In this document: positions 1-7,845 of the stretch, piece after piece | Layout: each line of letters begins with the position of its first letter | Numbering within the stretch: the first letter of the stretch is position 1 | Assembly (NCBI GenBank): GCA_014379595.1 | Contig: JACMLM010000040.1 | Location: 62,001 to 126,000, forward strand | Direction: 5' to 3' | Source of the DNA: Anaerolineales bacterium | GTDB lineage: Bacteria > Chloroflexota > Anaerolineae > Anaerolineales > Villigracilaceae | DNA length: 64,000 bases | The notes under the pieces: model-generated | The model's database searches: none | Seen by the model: the letters and a program-made list of their open reading frames with translations, nothing else | Told to the model about the DNA's origin: nothing | Translations under genes and position numbers: made by a program

Positions 1-1
1 T

Positions 2-124
2 GCGGAAAAACTCAGGCCCATTTTTGACTGGGTAACGCCATTTGAAAAGCTTTGGAATGAGCGGTTTGACCGTCTTGATGAAGTCTTAGAAGAAATGCAA
101 AAAAGGAGAAAAAATAATGAATGA
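2..124 (+). CDS. C-terminal end of a probable ArsR-type regulator (partial)
   Basis: An open frame enters from the left edge and stops at TGA 122-124, overlapping the next start codon. The visible 40 residues include FDWVTPFEKLWNERFDRLD, an aromatic, charged amphipathic helix like the C-terminus of ArsR-family winged-helix regulators that precede SRPBCC/AHSA1 genes. The DNA-binding part lies outside the window, so the family call rests on this tail and on the SRPBCC gene at 560. The overlap with the next gene suggests translational coupling. Confidence 0.45.
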   Translation, partial: AEKLRPIFDWVTPFEKLWNERFDRLDEVLEEMQKRRKNNE

Positions 125-548
125 ACAATCTACACCCAACCCTGACTTAAAAAGCTTGGATCGTCTAATCGGCACCTGGAAACAATCCGGAGAATTGGCT
201 GGAGAAATCACCTACGAATGGGCGCCAGGGGGGTTCTTCCTGCTGCAACATGTTGACTTTGTCCATGGTGAAAACAAAATCAAAGGGCTTGAAGTCATTG
301 GCCATGAATTTGCATTTGGAGCGGAACCAGGCGCAGATATCAAATCACGATTTTATAGTTATCTCGATGGCATGACTCTGGACTATGTATATGAAATTGA
401 AGGCGACACTCTGACTATTTGGGGTGGTGAAAAAGGTTCGCCCGCATATTACAAAGGCGAGTTTAGCAAAGATGGGAATACACTCACTGGCGGTTGGCAT
501 TACCCGGGCGGTGGTGGATACGAAGCCATATCAACTCGAATCAAGTAG
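117..548 (+). CDS. Small beta-rich protein, DUF1579-like
   Basis: This is a 143-residue soluble protein without signal peptide or membrane segment. It opens with [14 protein letters not shown] and alternates short strands ([26 protein letters not shown]), the pattern of DUF1579/lipocalin-like small barrels that open with a 'GtW' motif. A specific ligand cannot be named. The start overlaps the stop of the preceding regulator fragment, with AAAAAGGAGAAAAA just upstream. It sits in a co-directional run with an SRPBCC protein and a hydrolase 12-510 nt downstream, so co-transcription is likely. The coding call is strong, the family call moderate. Confidence 0.7.
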   Translation: MNEQSTPNPDLKSLDRLIGTWKQSGELAGEITYEWAPGGFFLLQHVDFVHGENKIKGLEVIGHEFAFGAEPGADIKSRFYSYLDGMTLDYVYEIEGDTLTIWGGEKGSPAYYKGEFSKDGNTLTGGWHYPGGGGYEAISTRIK

Positions 549-559
549 AAGGAGAAAAC

Positions 560-1051
560 ATGTCAAAAAATAAAACTATCATCAAGGCTAAACCCGGCAA
601 ACAGGAACTCTTTATTACCCGAGAGTTTGAAGCACCAAGAGAATTGGTTTTCAAGGCATACACCGATGAGAAAATCTATGCCCAATGGCTGGGTCCGCAT
701 GGCCTCGAAACATGGTTTGAAGTATTTGAACCAGTGAGTGGCGGCAAATACAAATTCGTTCAAAAAGATAAAGACGGCAACGAGTTTTCATTTCACGGCG
801 TTACTCATGAAGTGAATTTCCCCGAGCGGATTATCGGCACATTTGAATTCGATGGACTTCCAGAATCTGGGCATGTGGTTTTGGAAACAACAAGATTTGA
901 GGCACTGCCGGGGGATCGTACCCGAATCACGTCTCAATCTGTCTTTCAATCTGTTTCTGACCGCGATGGCATGGTCGAATCTGGAATGGAGCACGGCGTC
1001 GTCGAAGGTTATGAACGCCTCGATGAAATTTTGGAAACATTGAAAAAGTAG
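560..1051 (+). CDS. SRPBCC / AHSA1-domain protein
   Basis: This is a 163-residue START/AHSA1-like hydrophobic-pocket protein. The frame is open from 494, but ATG 560 follows GAAGGAGAAAACA and is the better start. Typical family features are [20 protein letters not shown] at about residues 18-37, the QWLGPHG turn, GGKYKFVQ, and a C-terminal helix [16 protein letters not shown] that closes the pocket. Members bind small hydrophobic molecules or act with ArsR regulators; the ligand here is unknown. A second AHSA1 gene lies at 5174, one of several paralogue pairs in this stretch. Confidence 0.85.
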   Translation: MSKNKTIIKAKPGKQELFITREFEAPRELVFKAYTDEKIYAQWLGPHGLETWFEVFEPVSGGKYKFVQKDKDGNEFSFHGVTHEVNFPERIIGTFEFDGLPESGHVVLETTRFEALPGDRTRITSQSVFQSVSDRDGMVESGMEHGVVEGYERLDEILETLKK

Positions 1052-1058
1052 ATCTCAA

Positions 1059-1865
1059 ATGAAAACAGTTACTTCAAAAGATGGCACCAAAATTGCGTTC
1101 GATCAAATCGGAAGCGGCCGGCTGATAATTCTTGTAGATTCTGCACTGGCAGATCGAACAATATGTGCGAAGTTGGCAAAATTATTGTCTGAAGAATTTA
1201 CGGTCATCAATTATGACCGTCGCGGTCGCGGTGACAGCAAGGACACACAACCCTATGCAGTGGGCCGTGAAGTGGAAGATATCGAAGCGTTGATCGATGG
1301 AGCAGGTGGTTCAGGATTTATCTTTGGGAGTTCATCGGGCGCGGTACTTGCTCTCGAAGCCGCGAGTAAATTACCAGCTAAAGTCAGAAAACAAATATTA
1401 TACGAACCACCATTCATTGTTGATGATAGCCGACCACCGATGCCAGAAGGTTTCCTCGAGCAGGTCAAAAAATCTCTTGCAGAAGATAAAAGAAGCAACG
1501 CACTCAAGCTTTTCTTCTCAACTGCTATGGGTATTCCCAATATATTCATATTCATAATGAGTTTGATGCCAAGCTGGTCAAAATCCAAAGCCGTGGCGCA
1601 TACATTGCCCTATGACCTTGCGGTCATGGGAGATACCCAACAAGGTCAAGCATTATCAAAAAGCCGCTGGGCAACTGCAAACATGCCAACACTGGTATTG
1701 ACAGGCGGAAAGAGTGAAGCGTTTTTCCACAAAGCTGGAGATGCATTGGCTGAAGTTCTTCCGAATGCAGAACATAAAATTCTCAAAGATCAACATCATG
1801 GTTCAGCTGTGATGTCACCAAATGTGATTGCTTCCGAAATGATAGAATTTTTCAAAGGCAAATAA
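1059..1865 (+). CDS. Alpha/beta hydrolase
   Basis: This is a 268-residue soluble alpha/beta-hydrolase. The nucleophile elbow is GSSSGA (Ser near residue 91), preceded by the strand VINYDRRGRGDSKD, which is the usual 'DxRGxGxS' segment. A late Asp/His pair is plausible around the C-terminal DQHHGS. No secretion signal is seen, so it should be cytoplasmic. It follows the SRPBCC gene by 7 nt and precedes the next gene by 1 nt, suggesting one transcript. The substrate cannot be deduced; families include esterases, epoxide hydrolases and haloperoxidase-like proteins. Confidence 0.85.
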   Translation: MKTVTSKDGTKIAFDQIGSGRLIILVDSALADRTICAKLAKLLSEEFTVINYDRRGRGDSKDTQPYAVGREVEDIEALIDGAGGSGFIFGSSSGAVLALEAASKLPAKVRKQILYEPPFIVDDSRPPMPEGFLEQVKKSLAEDKRSNALKLFFSTAMGIPNIFIFIMSLMPSWSKSKAVAHTLPYDLAVMGDTQQGQALSKSRWATANMPTLVLTGGKSEAFFHKAGDALAEVLPNAEHKILKDQHHGSAVMSPNVIASEMIEFFKGK

Positions 1866-1866
1866 C

Positions 1867-2481
1867 ATGGGAAAAGTAACTTTCAATATGACCATGTCAT
1901 TGGATGGCTTTGTAGCTGGTCCAAACGATAACCCTGATAATGGATTAGGCGATGGTGGTCAAGGACTCTTCAATTGGTATTTCAATGGTGATACCGAAGT
2001 TTTTATCTCTGAAGGAACACCACCACTTAAAGTTTCAAAACAAAGTGCTGAACTGATGAAAGAATCATTTAGCACCTTAGGTGCAGGCATATGGGGACGA
2101 AAAACTTTTGATATTGCTCATGCGTGGGGAGGGCATCCACCTGGCTCCCCTGCTTTTATTGTCACGCATAACATTCCACAAGAATGGGTGAAAGAAGGTT
2201 CGCCATTTACTTTTGTAACCGATGGAGTCGAAAGTGCAATTCATCAGGCGAAGAAAGTGGCAGGCGATAAAGATGTTGTGATTTGTACTCCCAGCATATT
2301 ACAACAAGCAATCAAAGCAGGTCTGGTAGATGAAATCTATGTGGATTTAGCGCCGATTCTAATTGGCGGTGGTGTGAGTATGTTTGACCATCTTGGTATA
2401 GGACCTGTCGAATTGGAATGTATTCAAGTGACACAAACACCAGATGTGATTCATCTTGCATATCGAGTTATAAAAAAATAA
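1867..2481 (+). CDS. RibD-C / dihydrofolate reductase-like protein (copy 1 of 6)
   Basis: This 204-residue protein has the RibD C-terminal (DHFR-like) fold: N-terminal FNMTMSLDGFVAGP, central GIWGRKTFDIAHAWGG, and a C-terminal block ending in GLVDEIYVDLAPILIGGGV. Family members bind NADPH, but most, including this one, have no proven substrate. The usual Gly-Gly nucleotide-binding turn after the KDV(V) strand is changed to ICTPSILQQ here, whereas the copy at 7058 keeps VVGGSKIVQQ, so cofactor binding may be altered. Translation is tightly coupled to the hydrolase upstream (1-nt gap). Confidence 0.85.
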   Translation: MGKVTFNMTMSLDGFVAGPNDNPDNGLGDGGQGLFNWYFNGDTEVFISEGTPPLKVSKQSAELMKESFSTLGAGIWGRKTFDIAHAWGGHPPGSPAFIVTHNIPQEWVKEGSPFTFVTDGVESAIHQAKKVAGDKDVVICTPSILQQAIKAGLVDEIYVDLAPILIGGGVSMFDHLGIGPVELECIQVTQTPDVIHLAYRVIKK

Positions 2482-2490
2482 AAAGGAAAT

Positions 2491-3153
2491 ATGATGTTAA
2501 ACCAAAAAACAGCAGCACGACTTTCAATTCTCGCTTCTCTCTTAACTCTTTTATTGCTTGCCGCCTTACACATTCTCAGCTCTGAATTTAACCCTGCCTG
2601 GCGAATGGTGAGTGAATATGCAAATGGAAACTATACTTTGGTTTTATCTTTGTTCTTTGCTATTTGGGGAATCAGCACTTGGGCATTGGCTTATGCAATT
2701 TGGTCAGAACCAAAAACAAAGGCAGGAAGAATCGGTTTGTATTTTCTCATCGCCGCGGGTGTTGGTGAAGTGATGGCATCCGTATTTGATATCAACCATA
2801 GCCTACACAGTTTGGCTTCGTTGATTGGAATTCCCAGCCTTGCAATTGCTGCAGTTTTAATTAGCAAAAGCTTATCAAAAGAAGAAGCATGGTTTAGTGT
2901 CAATAAGAATCTTTTACTAACTGCAAACCTAACTTGGATTAGTATCCTTCTTATGGCAGTATCATTTGTCATTTTGATTGCTACATTTACTCAATCGGGT
3001 GCTGAAATGCCGACAGATTCTACAACAGTCACTGCTTTACCTGCTGGCGTGATTGGTTTGGTAGGCTGGGCAAATCGATTTCTCATCATTGTTTACAATG
3101 TTTGGGTTATATTTGTAGCAAGGCATTCAATCAAGGTTAACGAGAAATTGTGA
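2491..3153 (+). CDS. DUF998-type membrane protein
   Basis: This 220-residue integral membrane protein has about six hydrophobic segments (near residues 10-28, 48-66, 82-98, 108-124, 142-165 and 186-210). The Trp-rich loop FNPAWRMVSEYANGNYTL after the first segment is the signature of DUF998 proteins ('S.Y..G..gwl'). No biochemical role is established for the family. It starts at ATG 2491 (ATG 2494 also possible) after AAAAGGAAAT and lies 9 nt behind the RibD-C gene, in the same run. Confidence 0.8.
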   Translation: MMLNQKTAARLSILASLLTLLLLAALHILSSEFNPAWRMVSEYANGNYTLVLSLFFAIWGISTWALAYAIWSEPKTKAGRIGLYFLIAAGVGEVMASVFDINHSLHSLASLIGIPSLAIAAVLISKSLSKEEAWFSVNKNLLLTANLTWISILLMAVSFVILIATFTQSGAEMPTDSTTVTALPAGVIGLVGWANRFLIIVYNVWVIFVARHSIKVNEKL

Positions 3154-3191
3154 ACCTAAAGATACTCTACTAGCCTTACTAAAAAGGAGTA

Positions 3192-3575
3192 ATGATGGCA
3201 AAAACAGACTTTCAATCTATCGACGAATACATAGCGGCTTGCCCTGAGCAATCTCAAAGTTATCTGCAAAAGATTCGTAAGATCGTAAAAGCTGCTGCTC
3301 CCAAAGCGAAAGAGAAAATCAGTTATCAAATTGCTTGCTTTGAGTTGAACGGAAAGAACCTAGTCCATTTTGCAGGTTGGAAACAGCATGTTTCGATGTA
3401 TCCTACTCCAGCTGGGAGTGAAGCGTTCAATAAAGCAATCGCAAAGTATGCTGGTGGAAAAGGCACCACTAAATTTATGCTTGATGAACTACTTCCAGTA
3501 AGGTTGATTCAACAAATTGTAAAGTTTCGTGTGGCTGATAACTTGAAGAAAGAAAAGCTGAATAAGAAAAAATAA
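3192..3575 (+). CDS. DUF1801 / YdhG-like protein
   Basis: This 127-residue protein has the DUF1801 fold: N-terminal SIDEYIAACPEQSQSYLQKI, then AAPKAKEKISYQIACFELNG, FAGWKQHVSMYPTP and a basic Lys-rich tail. Bacillus YdhG/Fra is the best studied relative (frataxin-like iron chaperone), but many members are uncharacterised and transfer of that role would be speculative. Two adjacent ATG codons exist; ATG 3195 has better spacing from GGAG at 3186. Two more DUF1801 domains occur at 15564 (C-terminal half) and 16174. Confidence 0.8.
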   Translation: MMAKTDFQSIDEYIAACPEQSQSYLQKIRKIVKAAAPKAKEKISYQIACFELNGKNLVHFAGWKQHVSMYPTPAGSEAFNKAIAKYAGGKGTTKFMLDELLPVRLIQQIVKFRVADNLKKEKLNKKK

Positions 3576-3594
3576 CGTAACAAAGAGGAGAATT

Positions 3595-3912
3595 ATGTCA
3601 TTTCAAGCTTATTTAGATACTGTAGAAGAAAAAACTGGCAAGACTCCAAAGCAATTCATTGTTGAAGCGAAAAAGTTACACCTGACCGAATTTAAAGATA
3701 TTATCGCGTGGCTCAAACATGAATATGGTTTGGGAACGGGTCATGCGCGAGCGGTTGCGTATGTGATTCGCAATGGTGCAGAGTTCGAATTGAAACACGC
3801 CACAGGTGTTCATCGTGACGCTTCTGGTACATTGAATTTGGAAGGCAAAGCAAAAAGAAATAAAACTGTTGCTAAGAAAGTTGTAAAGAAAACTGTGAAG
3901 AAAAAGAAATAA
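3595..3912 (+). CDS. DUF4287 domain protein
   Basis: This is a 105-residue, strongly basic protein. It begins MSFQAYLDTVEEKTGKTPKQ and continues with IAWLKHEYGLGTGHARAVAY, the helical DUF4287 module, and ends in a Lys/Val-rich tail (residues about 85-105) that may contact nucleic acid. In other genomes DUF4287 is often joined to DUF5655. The start follows AGAGGAGAATT. It is 19 nt downstream of the DUF1801 gene and 21 nt upstream of an AraC-type regulator. The molecular function is unknown. Confidence 0.8.
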   Translation: MSFQAYLDTVEEKTGKTPKQFIVEAKKLHLTEFKDIIAWLKHEYGLGTGHARAVAYVIRNGAEFELKHATGVHRDASGTLNLEGKAKRNKTVAKKVVKKTVKKKK

Positions 3913-3933
3913 CAATTTTGGACAAAACATACA

Positions 3934-4611
3934 ATGAGCATCACCCACGAACAACGATTATCTGACTCGCCTTATGTGGATACTGTCACGCATGGCTGGA
4001 CCATGAGTGACGGCTCATCAATTCGACCTGCCGAATCGAATTGGCATATGGTCTTTGTGAAGTTGCAGGGTCACACACATTCACTGGTTGTGGGTCCGCT
4101 TCCAACTTCTGGCAAGGTATCGTGGGGTGAAGGCGCTGAAATTCTATGGATCAAGTTCAAACTCGGCGTGTTTATGCCTCATTTACCTGTACAGGATTTT
4201 TTGGATGTGGAAAGACCTTTACAGGAAGTGGCAAGCAAATCCTTTTGGTTGAAGAATGTCGCCTGGAAATTGCCCGATTTTGAAAACGCCGATACGTTCG
4301 TGAACCAACTTGTGCGCGATGAAATTTTAGTACTTAACCCTGTTGTAAATGCAATGCTGAACGATGAATTACCAGATGTCTCGTCCCGCACGATGCGTCA
4401 CCATTTTCTGCGCGCCACAGGTCTAACTCGAAGCCGCATTTTCCAAATGAAACAAGCTCAACAAGCAAAAACATTATTACAACAAGGTGTTTCCATTCTT
4501 GATACTGTGTATGAGGCTGGTTATTTCGACCAGCCTCATTTAACTCGTTCGCTTAAACAATTCATTGGGTACACGCCTGCCCAAATTTCCCAAACGCTTC
4601 AGCCTGAGTAG
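3934..4611 (+). CDS. AraC-family transcriptional regulator (copy 1)
   Basis: This 225-residue regulator has an N-terminal effector or dimerisation part (residues 1-130, including SDSPYVDTVTHGW and the IKFKLGVFMPHLP strand) and a C-terminal AraC double helix-turn-helix. The recognition region ILDTVYEAGYFDQPHLTRSL is the usual 'A...GF.dqsh..R' signature. A paralogue with the same architecture is at 16594. It probably controls neighbouring RibD-C, VOC or AHSA1 genes, but no operator is recognised. A promoter-like sequence lies just downstream at 4645-4673, in front of the VOC gene. Confidence 0.88.
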   Translation: MSITHEQRLSDSPYVDTVTHGWTMSDGSSIRPAESNWHMVFVKLQGHTHSLVVGPLPTSGKVSWGEGAEILWIKFKLGVFMPHLPVQDFLDVERPLQEVASKSFWLKNVAWKLPDFENADTFVNQLVRDEILVLNPVVNAMLNDELPDVSSRTMRHHFLRATGLTRSRIFQMKQAQQAKTLLQQGVSILDTVYEAGYFDQPHLTRSLKQFIGYTPAQISQTLQPE

Positions 4612-4644
4612 GTTTGCCGTTTTGTACAAGACACCGTTCCTGCG

Positions 4645-4673
4645 TTGAATTATTATGTACTTGTTGATATAAC
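4645..4673 (+). promoter_or_regulatory. Predicted sigma-70-type promoter before the VOC gene
   Basis: TTGAAT (4645-4650) and TATAAC (4668-4673) are separated by 17 nt. This leaves a leader of about 28 nt with AAAGGAG before ATG 4708. It lies in the 96-nt gap after the AraC-type gene, which suggests a new transcript here. Confidence 0.45.
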
Positions 4674-4707
4674 AATAATTTAGATAGAAAACAAAGGAGA
4701 AAATAAC

Positions 4708-5166
4708 ATGAGTAAGATCACCCCATTTTTATGGTTCGACACACAAGCAGAAGAGGCGATGAATTATTACGTCTCGATTTTCAAGAATTCAAAAGTCAAC
4801 AATGTATCTCGTGGACCTGATGGCAATGCATTTTCTGTTGCCTTTGAATTGGATGGACAAGAATTTATCGGCTTGAATGCTGGTCCGCGATTCAAATTCA
4901 ATGAATCAATTTCATTCTTCGTAAACTGTGAAAATCAAAAAGAAGTAGATGAATATTGGAATAAACTCATCGCCGATGGTGGCGAAGAGTCAATGTGCGG
5001 CTGGTGTAAAGATAAGTTTGGCTTGTGGTGGCAAATTATCCCCAAGCAATTAGGCGAGTTGATGGGTGACTCTGACCCTGAAAAGGCCCAGCGCACAGTA
5101 CAGGCCATGTTAAAGATGCAGAAGATCATCGTCGCTGACTTGCAAACTGCTCATGACGGAAAATAA
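4708..5166 (+). CDS. VOC-family protein (PhnB-like, glyoxalase fold)
   Basis: This 152-residue single-domain VOC protein has N-terminal ITPFLWFDTQAEEAMNYYVS (the '3-demethylubiquinone-9 3-methyltransferase/PhnB' signature), central FELDGQEFIGLNAGP, SISFFVNCENQKEVDEYW and KDKFGLWWQIIPKQL. VOC proteins use a metal centre or a bare pocket; the methyltransferase name is historical and not supported by function. The C-terminal helix RTVQAMLKMQKIIVADLQ is common in this subgroup. It is followed after 7 nt by an AHSA1 gene, a frequent pairing. Confidence 0.88.
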   Translation: MSKITPFLWFDTQAEEAMNYYVSIFKNSKVNNVSRGPDGNAFSVAFELDGQEFIGLNAGPRFKFNESISFFVNCENQKEVDEYWNKLIADGGEESMCGWCKDKFGLWWQIIPKQLGELMGDSDPEKAQRTVQAMLKMQKIIVADLQTAHDGK

Positions 5167-5173
5167 TTAGCCC

Positions 5174-5668
5174 ATGAAAACTCGAGACCTGACCGTCACT
5201 CGCACGTTTGATGCACCGGTTGAATTGGTCTGGAAGGCATGGACGGCGCCGGAGTATGTCATGAAATGGTGGGGACCGGACTACTTCACCTCGCCAAGTG
5301 CAAAGATCGATTTTCGTGAAGGTGGTACTTCCATTGTTTGCATGCGAGCGCCAGCAGATTTCGGCGGCATGGATATGTACAGCACCTGGGTCTATCAGAA
5401 GATCGTACCCATGCAAAGCATTGACTTCATCCAGAACCTGTCTGATGATAATGGAAATTTGATCGATCCTGCCGTGTTAGGAATGCCACCCGAGTTTCCA
5501 CATGATACACGTACAGTTGTTACCTTTAAGGATTTAGGTAACAATAAAACTGAAATGACTGTCACCCAATACGACATGCCTGCACCGGATACTGAGATGG
5601 GCAAAAATGCCGAGCTCGGTTTGAACCAGAGCATGGATAAGATGGCGAAGATCTTCGTCAAAAGTTAA
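5174..5668 (+). CDS. SRPBCC / AHSA1-domain protein (second copy)
   Basis: This is a 164-residue AHSA1-type pocket protein. It starts TRDLTVTRTFDAPVELVWKA followed by KWWGPDYFTSP and a C-terminal LNQSMDKMAKIF helix. It shares the family layout of the gene at 560 but is clearly diverged (MKWWGP against QWLGPHG). The start ATG 5174 lies 7 nt after the VOC stop, so the pair is probably one transcript ending at the hairpin 5701-5737. The ligand is unknown. Confidence 0.87.
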   Translation: MKTRDLTVTRTFDAPVELVWKAWTAPEYVMKWWGPDYFTSPSAKIDFREGGTSIVCMRAPADFGGMDMYSTWVYQKIVPMQSIDFIQNLSDDNGNLIDPAVLGMPPEFPHDTRTVVTFKDLGNNKTEMTVTQYDMPAPDTEMGKNAELGLNQSMDKMAKIFVKS

Positions 5669-5700
5669 GTCCGTTTCGCCTGGGGATTAAACAATCAAAG

Positions 5701-5737
5701 TGGCCGAATTGCAACATCATGAACTGCAATTCGGCCA
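5701..5737 (+). terminator. Hairpin, probable terminator
   Basis: TGGCCGAATTGCA (5701-5713) pairs perfectly with TGCAATTCGGCCA (5725-5737) around an 11-nt loop. A short T stretch (AATTTTT) follows after about 8 nt. It closes the VOC/AHSA1 pair. Confidence 0.55.
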
Positions 5738-5775
5738 TGATTGGAATTTTTCAACCATTGAGAGGAAGTAAAGTT

Positions 5776-6174
5776 ATGAATAATGAAACATTTAAAAGTA
5801 TTGGTGCGATTCTTGCGGGGTTCATCACGGTTTTCATATTAAGCGTGGTGACTGATCTTATCTTGGAAAAGATCGATTTCTTTCCACCGGCAACTGAACC
5901 TGAGTCCTACACCTGGTGGATGCTGCTGATTGCGCTGATCTATCGAAGTATTTACTCAGTGGCCGGGTTTTATCTCACAGCAAGGCTGGCACCAAATCAT
6001 CCTATGCGGCACGCGATCATTCTCGGCATCATTGGAACATTATTTGCTGCGCTTGGAGCGATGGCCAATTGGAATTTATCCGCCAATTGGTACCCGATTT
6101 TGCTTGTGTTGGTCACACTCCCCTGTGCATGGCTGGGTGGCAGGCTGGTTGAGATGAAAAAAGTAAATCATTAA
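5776..6174 (+). CDS. Small multi-pass membrane protein of unknown function
   Basis: This 132-residue protein has four hydrophobic segments (about residues 8-28, 46-68, 76-96 and 102-122). The frame is open from 5719 but ATG 5776 follows GAGGAAGTAAAGTT and removes an unlikely N-terminal extension. A conserved-looking loop WWMLLIALIYRSIYSVAGFY precedes the third segment. I do not recognise a named family. It is an isolated cistron between the hairpin at 5701 and the palindrome at 6190. Confidence 0.7.
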   Translation: MNNETFKSIGAILAGFITVFILSVVTDLILEKIDFFPPATEPESYTWWMLLIALIYRSIYSVAGFYLTARLAPNHPMRHAIILGIIGTLFAALGAMANWNLSANWYPILLVLVTLPCAWLGGRLVEMKKVNH

Positions 6175-6189
6175 GGATGATAATGGAGT

Positions 6190-6221
6190 ATTAAGCAGTT
6201 GCTCATGAGCAACTGCTTAAT
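6190..6221. repeat. Perfect 32-nt palindrome without loop
   Basis: TTAAGCAGTTGCTCA is followed immediately by its exact reverse complement (core 6191-6220), and the flanking A/T pair extends it. There is no spacer and no T-run afterwards, so it resembles a long dyad operator or a cruciform-forming site more than a classical terminator. It lies between a membrane protein gene and the frameshifted AlkD gene. Confidence 0.8.
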
Positions 6222-6244
6222 GGAAAGGAATATAAAAATATATC

Positions 6245-6378
6245 GTGGAAAATAATAAAACAAAAATCCGCGCAGATCATAGCGCAAAACAGTTCATTAA
6301 AAAACTGGAAATGCATCAATCATCTGAAGATCTCAAAAAGTATCAGCGTGATTTAAAGTCCACTAGTAGGGAGTCTTC
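6245..6378 (+). pseudogene. Out-of-frame N-terminus of the AlkD-like gene
   Basis: From GTG 6245 this frame encodes SAKQFIKKLEMHQSSEDL, matching the N-terminal TSKQFIKRLEAMRSPQAV of the intact paralogue at 7846. The frame then runs into SSWVCPWDW, while the homology continues in another frame at MGVPMG (6379). In that second frame a TAG lies at 6367-6369. A frameshift, or a sequencing or assembly error, between about 6340 and 6378 therefore separates start from body. Confidence 0.6.
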
Positions 6379-6993
6379 ATGGGTGTGCCCATGGGACTGG
6401 TCTTCGCGCTAAGCAAAGAGTTTTTGGAAATGCCACCTGGCGAGATCCAAAAAATGCTTGACAGCCCGATCCACGAAGTAAAGGCTGGTGGGTTGAGTAT
6501 TATGGACAAACAGGCTGCACTCAAAAAAACATCGGAAAGCCATCTAAAAGAACTTTTTGACCTGTATATAAAGCGTACCGATCGAATTAACGATTGGAGG
6601 TTGGTTGATGTGAGCTGTCGATACACCGTGGGTCGCTACTTATTTGATAAGCCGCGTGATGTTTTATACAGGCTTGCGCGCTCCAAAAACATATGGGAAC
6701 GACGTATTGCCATTGTGAGTACCTGGTATTTTATTCGAGCTGGTGATGTGGATGACACTTTTAAAATTTCTGAAATATTGCTTGCCGACGATCAGGATCT
6801 AATTCATAAGGCTACCGGCTGGATGTTGCGTGAAGCTGGCAAAAAAGATCAACAGAAACAACTGGCTTTTTTGGATAAGTATGCTGCCAGTATGCCACGT
6901 ATTACCCTGCGTAATGCAATTGAACACCTTGATAAGAAACAGCAGGATTATTATATGAACATGAAGACCAGGCAAACAAGCCTCAAATCATAA
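6379..6993 (+). CDS. AlkD-type DNA alkylation repair protein, N-terminally cut by a frameshift
   Basis: This is a 204-residue HEAT-like repeat protein homologous to the intact copy at 7846 over its whole length: MGVPMGLVFALSKEFLEMP against MGVRMGHIFALAKEFIDMP, RYLFDKPRDVLYRLARS against SYLFDKPRKVLYKLARS, and a shared DKYAASMPRITLR-like C-terminus. AlkD glycosylases remove bulky or cationic alkylated bases by wrapping HEAT repeats around DNA. Here the first ~45 residues sit in a different frame upstream. No Shine-Dalgarno precedes ATG 6379, so this copy may be non-functional. Confidence 0.75.
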   Translation: MGVPMGLVFALSKEFLEMPPGEIQKMLDSPIHEVKAGGLSIMDKQAALKKTSESHLKELFDLYIKRTDRINDWRLVDVSCRYTVGRYLFDKPRDVLYRLARSKNIWERRIAIVSTWYFIRAGDVDDTFKISEILLADDQDLIHKATGWMLREAGKKDQQKQLAFLDKYAASMPRITLRNAIEHLDKKQQDYYMNMKTRQTSLKS

Positions 6994-7057
6994 TGCTCGC
7001 TCCCTTTATTGCTGGTAAGGATAATCTTTTTTATTGCGTATACAGGAGAAATGTTTT

Positions 7058-7648
7058 ATGGGAAAAATAATTGCAGAGTTCACAATGTCACTGGATGGTT
7101 TTATCGCCGAGCCAGATGATAATATTAAACAGCTTTTAAGCTGGTACTTCAATGGTGATGTAGATATTCCAACAGCAGGTGGCGCAATGGTATTAAAAGT
7201 CTCTCATGCCAGCGCCGGGCTTGTCCGCGAAAGATTCCAAACAACAGGAGCACTTGTGACTGGACGACGGGATTTCGATGTCTCACATGCATGGGGAGGC
7301 AATCCCCCTTATGATGTACCAGCATTTATTGTTACGCATAAGGCTCCACAAGAATGGCTTAAGCAAGGATCACCATTCACATTTGTAACCGATGGTGTCG
7401 AAAGCGCCATAAAGCAGGCGAGGAATATTGCAGGCGAAAAGAATGTTGTTGTTGGAGGTTCAAAGATTGTGCAACAGTGTTTACAAGCTGGTCTTCTTGA
7501 CGAAATAAGGATCGATCTGGCGCCTATTCTGCTTTGTACAGGGATTCGTTTGTTCGAGCATTTAGGCACTACGCCAATTGAATTGGAAAGATTGGCAACA
7601 GAGGAAGGTACTGATATAACGCATCTCAGATTCCGCGTTTTGAAGTGA
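7058..7648 (+). CDS. RibD-C / dihydrofolate reductase-like protein (copy 2 of 6)
   Basis: This 196-residue protein starts at ATG 7058, preceded by CAGGAGAAATGTTTT. It is the closest paralogue of the gene at 1867: FTMSLDGFIAEPDDN, LSWYFNGDVDIP, FIVTHKAPQEWLKQGSPFTF and VTDGVESAIKQA all have counterparts there. Unlike copy 1 it retains the Gly-Gly turn (VVGGSKIVQQCLQAGLLDEI), so NADPH binding is more credible. The substrate is unknown. It is followed by a decayed DUF1697 gene. Confidence 0.87.
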   Translation: MGKIIAEFTMSLDGFIAEPDDNIKQLLSWYFNGDVDIPTAGGAMVLKVSHASAGLVRERFQTTGALVTGRRDFDVSHAWGGNPPYDVPAFIVTHKAPQEWLKQGSPFTFVTDGVESAIKQARNIAGEKNVVVGGSKIVQQCLQAGLLDEIRIDLAPILLCTGIRLFEHLGTTPIELERLATEEGTDITHLRFRVLK

Positions 7649-7668
7649 TAAAAGACACATTACAATAA

Positions 7669-7827
7669 ATGAAAACCTTGTCAGAAACCCAATACCTTGC
7701 ACTGTTACGTGGTATCAATGTTGGTGGAAACAACATTATCAAAATGGCCGATTTAAAGGCATGTTTTGAAACCATGGGTTTTACAGAAGTCTTTAGTTTG
7801 ATTCAAGGATCTGGAAAATGGGAATGA
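7669..7827 (+). pseudogene. Truncated DUF1697 gene remnant
   Basis: The 52-codon frame begins with YLALLRGINVGGNNIIKMAD and LKACFETMGFTEVFSLIQ, the hallmark N-terminus of DUF1697 proteins (normally about 170-180 residues, continuing '..yIQSGNvvF'). After IQ the sequence reads GSGKWE and stops, so two thirds of the protein is missing. The intact AlkD gene starts 18 nt later, so the missing part was deleted rather than moved nearby. Confidence 0.75.
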
Positions 7828-7845
7828 AAAAAAGAAGAGTGGATC

